DNA from: CAYRKT01 sp964425005
GTDB taxonomy: Bacteria; Synergistota; Synergistia; CAYRKT01
Direction of reading: 5' to 3'
Length of the DNA: 9,386 nucleotides
Assembly (NCBI GenBank): GCA_964425005.1
Contig: CAYRKT010000060.1
Span: 1 to 9,386 of the forward strand
Below the pieces are notes generated by a model. That model worked only from the letters and a program-made list of their open reading frames with translations. It was not told the DNA's origin and ran no database searches. A program made the translations under genes and the position numbers. Shown here piece by piece: positions 1-4,963 of this stretch (position 1 is the stretch's first letter; the number at the start of each line of letters is the position of its first letter).

Positions 1-720
1 GACCTGGAGGCGGCCAGGGCCAGGGGGATAATGGTGAGCAACGTCCCCTCGGAGGGGACGGGCAACGCCGACGGGGTCGCCGAGATAGCGGTGCTCTTGG
101 CCCTGGCGCTGGCGCGACGCTTCAAGGAGGCCCAGGAGAACCTGAGGAGGAGGGTTATATGGGCCCCCAGGGGGATCTCCCTCCTCAACAAGACCTGCTG
201 CGTGGTGGGGCTTGGAGGGGTTGGGAGGGCCCTGGTAAGGCGCCTTAAGGGGTTCGGTTGTCGGATAATAGGGGTCAACAGGACGGAGGTGGACCCCGCC
301 TCCCTGGGGATCGACGAGTTCGTCCCCCTCTCGGGGGTGGACGAGGCCCTCTCCAGGTCCGACTTCGTCTTCGTCTGCATCTCCATGTGCCCCGCCACCG
401 AGGGCTTCTTCGACGGGAGGAGGATCAGGGCGATCAAGAGGGGCGCCTTCCTGGTGAACGTGGCGAGGGGTGGCGTTATAGACAGGGGGGCCCTGGTCGA
501 GGCTCTAAGGGAGGGACACCTCAGGGGAGCGGGCCTGGACGTCTTCTGGGAGGAGCCGCCGGATCCGGAGGACGAGATCTTCTCCCTGAACGTGGTGGCC
601 ACCCCCCACATAGGGGGGCTCACCGACGAGGCCGTCTCGGGGATAGGGCGCTTCGTCTTCGAGAACATCCTGAGGCTAAAGGAGGGGCTCAGGCCCCACA
701 ACGTGATCAACGGCCTGTGA
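1..720 (+). CDS. D-isomer-specific 2-hydroxyacid dehydrogenase (5' end outside window)
   Basis: Cytoplasmic NAD(P)-dependent enzyme of the family that reduces 2-keto acids to D-2-hydroxy acids or the reverse; the substrate cannot be read from sequence. The frame is open from the first base, so the start lies upstream; 239 residues are visible and roughly 70-90 are missing compared with the usual 310-330. In visible numbering the nucleotide-binding GLGGVG is at 70-75. The catalytic residues are Arg156 (in VNVARGG), Glu185 (in FWEEPP) and His203 (in ATPHIGG). The Arg-Glu and Glu-His spacings of 29 and 18 match the family, so the enzyme looks intact. After the second Rossmann strand the sequence reads GVNR (91-94) instead of an acidic residue, which suggests NADP(H) preference (inference). 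The stop lies 11 bases before the next start, so the two genes are probably co-transcribed. Family assignment is very sure; substrate is unknown. Confidence 0.93.
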   Translation, partial: DLEAARARGIMVSNVPSEGTGNADGVAEIAVLLALALARRFKEAQENLRRRVIWAPRGISLLNKTCCVVGLGGVGRALVRRLKGFGCRIIGVNRTEVDPASLGIDEFVPLSGVDEALSRSDFVFVCISMCPATEGFFDGRRIRAIKRGAFLVNVARGGVIDRGALVEALREGHLRGAGLDVFWEEPPDPEDEIFSLNVVATPHIGGLTDEAVSGIGRFVFENILRLKEGLRPHNVINGL

Positions 721-731
721 GGGGGATCTGG

Positions 732-1616
732 ATGTTCGGGGAGCTGGACCTCCTTCGGGTCAAGGTCCTGGTGGACGACAAAGCCTCCTTCGACGGGAGG
801 ACCCTGGCGGAGCACGGGATGTCGATGCTCGTGGAGGCGGTATCCGGGGGGAGGGCCTTCAGGGTCCTCTTCGACCTGGGGGCCTCCTTCGAGGTCTTGG
901 GGAGAAACGCCCGCGCGATGGGGGTGGACCTCCTCTCGGTGGACGCGGTGGTGCTCTCCCACGCCCACTACGACCACACGGGAGGGCTGGAGGGCTTCCT
1001 CAGGTGGAGGGAGGAGTCTGATCCCCCCGGGGATCTGCTTTTGGTCTTCCACCCGTCGCTGCTCCGTCCCGCCTACGCCCTCTCCCCCTTCCTCAGGCCC
1101 ATAGGGCTTCCCGGCGGGCCGAGGGCGCTAGAGGGGCTTAAGGGGGTTGAGATCGTCTCCTCCAGGGGGCCTGTCCCCCTGGGCCCGGGGCTTTGGACCA
1201 GCGGGGAGGTGCCCCGCAGGGAGCCCCTGGAGACCACCCCTCCCCATATGTTCAGGCTCTCGGGCGATGGCCTGGAGAGGGACTCGCTGGAGGAGGACCT
1301 CTCCATCTTCGCCGTGGTGAAGGGCGCAGGGGGGGTGGTGCTCTGCGGCTGCTGTCACGCGGGGATACTCAACGTGCTGTCCCTCTTCAGGGAGATGGCG
1401 CCTGGCGTTCCCATCTTCGCGGTGGTGGGAGGGCTTCACCTGGTGGGGGCCTCCAGGGAGCGGATGGATCTCACCGCCGAGAGGCTTAGGTCCTCGGGGG
1501 TCAGGATGGTGGTGGCGGGCCACTGCACGGGCTTCGAGGCCATGTGCGCCCTCAAGTCGGCCCTGGGAGGGGCGCTGCTGGAGATGCACGCCGGGCTCGA
1601 GTTGTCCCTGCCCTGA
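732..1616 (+). CDS. Metallo-beta-lactamase-fold hydrolase, COG1237-like
   Basis: A 294-residue metal-dependent hydrolase. The metal-binding signature HAHYDH is at 77-82 (His77, His79, Asp81, His82). Further likely metal or active-site histidines are His209 in GCCHAGI, His236 in GGLHL and His264 in AGHCTG. TSGEVPR at 156-162 and the GCCHAG block are typical of the COG1237 group. That group is often named after an archaeal enzyme of methanopterin synthesis (7,8-dihydropterin-6-yl-methyl ribofuranosylaminobenzene 5'-phosphate synthase). That specific reaction should not be assumed in a bacterium. The start is ATG 732: a purine-rich GAGGGGG overlaps the upstream stop at suitable spacing, and the N-terminus (LRVKVLVDDK...EHGMSML) matches the family's first strand and EHG motif. 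The frame is open well upstream, but that part lies inside the dehydrogenase gene in another frame. No signal peptide is seen, so it is probably cytoplasmic. Fold is very sure; substrate is not. Confidence 0.92.
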   Translation: MFGELDLLRVKVLVDDKASFDGRTLAEHGMSMLVEAVSGGRAFRVLFDLGASFEVLGRNARAMGVDLLSVDAVVLSHAHYDHTGGLEGFLRWREESDPPGDLLLVFHPSLLRPAYALSPFLRPIGLPGGPRALEGLKGVEIVSSRGPVPLGPGLWTSGEVPRREPLETTPPHMFRLSGDGLERDSLEEDLSIFAVVKGAGGVVLCGCCHAGILNVLSLFREMAPGVPIFAVVGGLHLVGASRERMDLTAERLRSSGVRMVVAGHCTGFEAMCALKSALGGALLEMHAGLELSLP

Positions 1617-1658
1617 TGGGGCCTTTGGGCCAGGGGGGTTGCGTCCTCGGCTGGTAGT

Positions 1659-1684
1659 GGGGGGTTGGCTCAAGCCGCCCCCCT
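1659..1684. terminator. Possible terminator hairpin between convergent genes
   Basis: In the 70-base gap between the hydrolase stop and the regulator stop, a run of six G (1659-1664) plus GGC (1667-1669) can pair with GCC (1674-1676) plus six C (1678-1683) across a TCAA-containing loop, with a small mismatch. No clear T run follows on either strand, so it could be a weak or bidirectional terminator. Its place between converging genes supports that role; the missing T tract lowers confidence. Confidence 0.4.
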
Positions 1685-1686
1685 CG

Positions 1687-2571
1687 TCATATGTCTATCT
1701 GCTTTTCCACCAGCAGGGCCTCCAGGGTCTTGAGCTTCCTCCTGGCGGCGTTCTTCTTCCTGGCGGTGAGCTCCACTATCAGGGCGTCCAGGAGGGAGAG
1801 CACCGGCACCAGGGAGTGGTGTCCTGTGGGCGCGGAGACGGGAAGCACCACCGAGGCGCTAGGGGCGGCGGGGTGGGAGAGCTCGGTGGTTATGAGGATG
1901 GAGGGTATCCCCTTTCCCCTGGCGAACTCCACCGCCTCTATGGTGAGCCTGGCGTAGTGGGGCCCGGCGGTGGAGATGGCTACGAGCAGGTCGTGCTCGT
2001 TGAGGTCCACCAGGTCGTCGAAGATCTCGTCGGCGTGCAGGTTGCCCAGAAGGAAGACGTTGTGGAGGAACTGGTTGAGCATGATGTGGAGGTAGAGGGC
2101 CGCCGGCTTGGTGGTCCTGGTGGCGAAAACCGCTATCTGGCGGGCCCTCTCCATCATCTGGCAGGCCTTGGGGAACTCCTGGGAGAGCAGCTCTGTGGCG
2201 GAGGCCCTTATGGCCTCGGCGTCCTCGAAGAGCACCTTCAGGAGCCTCTCCCTGGGGCTTTCGGATGGGCCCGACTCCAGGGCCTCCTCGAACTGCCACC
2301 ACACCCCCTTTTTGCCCTTGATGAGAAGCCTTTTCAGGGCCTCCTTTAGCTCCCTGTACCCGTCGAAGCCCAGGAGAGTCGCCGCCCTCACCACCGTGGC
2401 GGGGCTGGTCCCGCAGGCCTCGGCCACCTCCTTCACGCTCATCAGGGCGGCCCTGTCGTGGTTCTTGAGCAGGAACTCGCAGACCGTCCTGGGCTGGGGC
2501 GGCATTTCCTTGAGCCCCAGCTCGATCCTCTCCAGCACCTTCAAGGCCTCGTCCTTGGCTATCTCCTCCAC
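1687..2571 (-). CDS. MurR/RpiR-family transcriptional regulator (HTH + SIS)
   Basis: A 294-residue cytoplasmic DNA-binding regulator of usual family length. The N-terminal HTH_6 domain spans about residues 10-90. Its recognition region reads SVKEVAEACGTSPATVVRAA (45-64), followed by LLGFDGYREL, the hallmark of RpiR proteins. An SIS-fold effector domain spans about 125-270: IAVFATRTTKPAAL at 146-159 and DLLVAISTAGPHYARL at 194-209, then ILITTE. The canonical glycine-rich GxGxS phosphate-sugar loop is absent in the first SIS motif, so the effector may not be a sugar phosphate (inference). The start is GTG 2571 with a strong Shine-Dalgarno sequence, GGGAGGGG on the minus strand at 2576-2583, five bases upstream. 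A minus-strand promoter with a perfect TATAAT lies just upstream. The gene is divergent from the cyclodeaminase/TRAP genes, which it probably controls along with itself. Confidence 0.93.
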   Translation of the reverse strand: MEEIAKDEALKVLERIELGLKEMPPQPRTVCEFLLKNHDRAALMSVKEVAEACGTSPATVVRAATLLGFDGYRELKEALKRLLIKGKKGVWWQFEEALESGPSESPRERLLKVLFEDAEAIRASATELLSQEFPKACQMMERARQIAVFATRTTKPAALYLHIMLNQFLHNVFLLGNLHADEIFDDLVDLNEHDLLVAISTAGPHYARLTIEAVEFARGKGIPSILITTELSHPAAPSASVVLPVSAPTGHHSLVPVLSLLDALIVELTARKKNAARRKLKTLEALLVEKQIDI

Positions 2572-2600
2572 GGTACCCCTCCCTTTGAACTCCCCCGAAG

Positions 2601-2628
2601 ATTATAAAAATCTTTTTTCAGATCACAA
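2601..2628 (-). promoter_or_regulatory. Predicted sigma70-type promoter for the RpiR-family gene
   Basis: On the minus strand, TTGTGA (2628-2623; 4 of 6 to consensus) is separated by 16 bases from a perfect TATAAT (2606-2601). Transcription would begin near 2594, leaving a leader of about 20 bases that contains the gene's ribosome binding site. This is one of only two AT-rich islands in this GC-rich intergenic stretch. Confidence 0.6.
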
Positions 2629-2635
2629 GAGGGCG

Positions 2636-2667
2636 TCGCAGCGCCTCCCCGAGGAGGCGAGGTGCGA
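2636..2667. repeat. Inverted repeat 1 in the divergent control region
   Basis: CGCCTCC (2642-2648) pairs perfectly with GGAGGCG (2653-2659) across a CCGA loop. The stem is extended after a small asymmetric bulge by TCGCA (2636-2640) with TGCGA (2663-2667), giving 12 pairs in all. It lies between the -35 elements of the two divergent promoters, upstream of both predicted transcription starts. It therefore looks more like a DNA-level operator or cruciform than a leader RNA. A regulator-binding role is inference. Confidence 0.5.
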
Positions 2668-2673
2668 AGGGTT

Positions 2674-2693
2674 GCTCGCGCGTTGACGCGAGC
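2674..2693. repeat. Inverted repeat 2, overlapping the rightward -35 element
   Basis: GCTCGCG (2674-2680) and CGCGAGC (2687-2693) form a perfect 7-bp stem with the loop CGTTGA. AGG and CCT just outside may extend it after a two-base bulge. The predicted -35 TTGACG (2683-2688) of the rightward promoter sits across the loop and right arm, so a protein bound here would block RNA polymerase. This is a good operator candidate for the divergent RpiR-type regulator, though not proven. Confidence 0.5.
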
Positions 2694-2711
2694 CCTCCCA
2701 TGATATATATT
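2683..2711 (+). promoter_or_regulatory. Predicted promoter for the cyclodeaminase-TAXI operon
   Basis: TTGACG (2683-2688; 5 of 6) is separated by exactly 17 bases from TATATT (2706-2711; 5 of 6). Transcription would start near 2718, only about 12 bases before an ATG at 2730 and right at the Shine-Dalgarno-like AAAGGGG. The -35 overlaps inverted repeat 2. Confidence 0.62.
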
Positions 2712-2718
2712 TTTCCAC

Positions 2719-2745
2719 AAAGGGGTTTAATGAAAAATTTTTTTG
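2719..2745 (+). promoter_or_regulatory. Shine-Dalgarno plus out-of-frame ATG and A5-T7 tract
   Basis: AAAGGGG (2719-2725) sits five bases before ATG 2730, the best-looking start signal in front of the cyclodeaminase-family gene. That ATG is not in the gene's frame: it opens a 55-codon reading frame ending at 2897. Between it and the gene's frame lie five A (2733-2737), seven T (2738-2744) and five G. Loss of one base in this run, by polymerase or ribosome slippage or as a sequence error, would place ATG 2730 in frame with the enzyme. Confidence 0.45.
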
Positions 2746-2748
2746 GGG

Positions 2749-3858
2749 GTGGTCCTCACGTCCAGGAGGTGGGAGCTGCTTTACCTTTCCCAGGAGGACG
2801 TGGTGAGAGCTGGCGGGACCAGGATGCGCGGTACCATCCAGGCGGTGGAGAGGTCCTTCTTCCTGCACGGCGTCGGCGACTACGTGATGCCCCCTAAGCC
2901 GGTGATCCGCTGGGGGGGTCCGGAGACCGAGGAGACGATAGGGAGGGTCATGTCGATGCCGGCTTACCTGGGGGGGTCCCGCTACGCCGAGGAGCTCTCG
3001 AGGCGCGGTCTTCTGGGGCCCGTGGAGGCGTGCGGGATGAAGTTCATCCCCAGCAGGCCCTCGAACCCCTCCAGGTTCGGTCTGCCCAGGGCCAGCGCCC
3101 TCGTGGTGATCCTGGACTCGGAGACCCTGATCCCCAGGTGCGTGATGGACGGGGCGATAGTGAGCGCCATGAGGACGGGGGCTGCCTCGGCCGTGGCGGC
3201 CAGGTACCTCGCCAGACCGGGGAGCAGGGTCCTGGGGCTGGTGGGGGCGAGCGTCCAGGGGAGGACCCAGCTCGCCGCCCTGCGGTGCGTCCTGCCGGAG
3301 CTATCCCTGTGCAAGGTCTTCGACCTGGACGCCGGCAGGAGGGAGTCCTTCGCCCGGGAGATGTCCGATCTGGTGGGCGTCGAGGTGAGGGCGGTCTCCT
3401 CGCCCGAGGAGGCCATAAGGGGCTCCGACGTGGTGGTCACGGCCACCACCGCCAGCGAGCCCTATGTGGACCCCTCCTGGTACGCCGATGGGGTCCTGCA
3501 CGTGGAGATATCCTTCTGGGACACGCCGGTGGAGGCCCTGAGGGTCTTCGACAGGATCTTCGTGGACGACTGGTCTCAGGTCTCCCACCACGGCGTGGAC
3601 GTCTCCTACAGGGCCGTGGCCAGGGGGATCTTGGGTGAGGAGAGGATATCCGGAGAGCTCGGGGAGGTGGTGGTGGGGCGAAAGCCAGGGAGGACTTCGG
3701 ACGAGGAGAGGATATTCTTCAACCCCATAGGCCTCGGGATACACGACCTTTCGGAGGCCCACAGGGTGATGCTCGAGGCCGAGAGGCTCGGGGTGGGGAG
3801 GAGGCTGGTCCTCTTCGAGGACCCGGACGCCTGGCTCAGGCGGATCTCTTTGGATTGA
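2749..3858 (+). CDS. Ornithine cyclodeaminase/mu-crystallin-family protein
   Basis: Cytoplasmic NAD(P)-dependent family that includes ornithine cyclodeaminase, alanine dehydrogenase and ketimine reductases; about 369 residues, longer than the common 310-340. The core is seen as GMKFIPSRPSNP, then SAMRTGAASAVAARYLARPG, then the Rossmann loop LGLVGASVQGRTQ, and SDVVVTATTASEPYV. The C-terminal part HHGVDVSYRA ... FFNPIGLGIHDLSEA, and the overall length, resemble a subgroup often labelled 'tyramine oxidase subunit B'. I recall that label and cannot confirm it; it does not prove an oxidase role. The start is uncertain. GTG 2749 is used here; TTG 2743 is in frame just upstream. CTG 2776 has AGGAGG six bases before it and would begin exactly at the conserved LLYLSQEDV; ATG 2730 is out of frame. 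It stands first in the operon, 19 bases before the TAXI gene, so it probably acts on the imported compound. Family is sure; substrate unknown. Confidence 0.88.
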   Translation: MVLTSRRWELLYLSQEDVVRAGGTRMRGTIQAVERSFFLHGVGDYVMPPKPVIRWGGPETEETIGRVMSMPAYLGGSRYAEELSRRGLLGPVEACGMKFIPSRPSNPSRFGLPRASALVVILDSETLIPRCVMDGAIVSAMRTGAASAVAARYLARPGSRVLGLVGASVQGRTQLAALRCVLPELSLCKVFDLDAGRRESFAREMSDLVGVEVRAVSSPEEAIRGSDVVVTATTASEPYVDPSWYADGVLHVEISFWDTPVEALRVFDRIFVDDWSQVSHHGVDVSYRAVARGILGEERISGELGEVVVGRKPGRTSDEERIFFNPIGLGIHDLSEAHRVMLEAERLGVGRRLVLFEDPDAWLRRISLD

Positions 3859-3877
3859 CGGATCAGGAGGGGGTGTT

Positions 3878-4882
3878 GTGGTGTCCAGGAGAGCTTTGGC
3901 TTTGGCGGTTTTGGTGGCTTTGGCGCTGGCGCCGGCGGCCCTGGCCTCTGGCAAGTTCATCACCGTGGTGACCGGTTCCACCGGGGGCACCTACTATCCC
4001 GTGGGGACCATACTGGTCAACCACTTCAACAGGGCCCTGGGGGAGTCCACCGGCATAAAGTGGTCGGTCCAGTCCTCCGGCGGCACGGTGGAGAACATCG
4101 AGATGGTCCAGAGGGGCGAGGCGGAGATGGGCATAGGGATGGGCAACCTGGTGGGCTTCTCCTTCCTGGGGATCCACCGCTACGAGGGAAAGCCCCATCC
4201 TGACCTTCGCTACGTGATGGCCCTTTGGCCCGAGGCCAGCCAGTTCGTCTACTCCAGGGCCTCCGGCATAAAGGGCTGGGGTGATCTCAAGGGGAAGAGG
4301 ATAGCCGTTGGGCCTGCCGCCTCCGGGACGGAGTTCAGCTCGAGGGTCATCCTCAAGGCGGTGGCCGGGCTCACCTTCGACGACATCAAGGCGGAGAGGC
4401 TGGGCTACTCCGAGGCCAGCCAGGCCCTCCAGAACGGGACCATAGACGCGGCCTTGCTGGAGGCGGGCGTTCCCACCTCCGCGGTGGCCGAGCTCTACGC
4501 CGGCAGGACCGAGGTGGACATGCTCCCCTTCGGGCCGGAGGAGATAGCCAGGCTGGTCAAGGAGGCCCCCTGGTACACCCCCTTCACCCTCAGGGCGGGG
4601 ACCTATCCCAGGCAGGACAAGGACGTACCCCTGGTGGCGGTCATGTGCTCCCTCTTCGTCCACAAGGACGTCCCTGAGGACGTGGTGTACAGGATGCTCG
4701 AGGTGATCATGAAGGACAGGGAGGAGCTGATCAAGGAGCACGCCGTATTCTCAAAGGTCGACTTCGACAACCCCATAAAGGGGCTCTTCGGCGCTCCGCT
4801 GCACCCCGGTGCGGTCAAGTTCTTCAAGGAGAGGGGCCTGGAGGTTCCCGCCCAGCTCCTTCCGCCCGAGAGGAAGCAGTAG
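3878..4882 (+). CDS. TAXI-family TRAP transporter solute-binding protein
   Basis: Extracytoplasmic receptor of a TRAP transporter, 334 residues, normal for the family. A signal peptide is clear: positive VSRR, a hydrophobic core at 6-18 and a likely cleavage after Ala23 (ALA before SGK). The mature N-terminus carries the TAXI hallmark TGSTGGTYYPVG (32-43). GPAASGTEFSSRVIL (145-159) and HPGAVKFFKERG (309-320) also fit the family. Known or proposed TAXI ligands are glutamate-like amino acids and other carboxylates; the ligand here cannot be told. GTG 3878 is chosen because AGGAGG (3865-3870) is seven bases upstream; GTG 3881 is the alternative. It is co-transcribed with the preceding enzyme gene. 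A strong terminator follows directly, so the protein should be made in excess over the permease encoded next. Confidence 0.96.
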   Translation: MVSRRALALAVLVALALAPAALASGKFITVVTGSTGGTYYPVGTILVNHFNRALGESTGIKWSVQSSGGTVENIEMVQRGEAEMGIGMGNLVGFSFLGIHRYEGKPHPDLRYVMALWPEASQFVYSRASGIKGWGDLKGKRIAVGPAASGTEFSSRVILKAVAGLTFDDIKAERLGYSEASQALQNGTIDAALLEAGVPTSAVAELYAGRTEVDMLPFGPEEIARLVKEAPWYTPFTLRAGTYPRQDKDVPLVAVMCSLFVHKDVPEDVVYRMLEVIMKDREELIKEHAVFSKVDFDNPIKGLFGAPLHPGAVKFFKERGLEVPAQLLPPERKQ

Positions 4883-4893
4883 GGCCCCTCTTT

Positions 4894-4933
4894 GCCCGGG
4901 GGAGGGGGTCTCAAGCCCCCTCCCGGGCTTTTT
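4894..4933 (+). terminator. Intrinsic terminator between TAXI protein and permease
   Basis: GCCCGGG plus AGGGGG (left arm 4894-4908, with a two-G bulge) pairs with CCCCCTCCCGGGC (4916-4928) across a seven-base loop. Five T follow at 4929-4933. This is a textbook rho-independent terminator on the plus strand. It lies between two genes whose products work together, so it likely acts as a partial terminator that sets their ratio. No convincing promoter is seen between it and the permease start. Confidence 0.85.
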
Positions 4934-4963
4934 AAATCCAGTGGCGTTTGGGAGTGATGGAGC

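Noticed and set aside
258..731. Upstream extension of the hydrolase reading frame.
   Set aside because: It overlaps the well-supported dehydrogenase in another frame, and its product is Gly/Arg-rich with no family resemblance; ATG 732 fits the family's N-terminus.
2800..2805. GTG codons at 2800 and 2803 preceded by AGGAGG as start of the cyclodeaminase-family gene.
   Set aside because: Starting here would remove the conserved LLYLSQEDV segment, and the spacing to the GTG at 2800 is too short.
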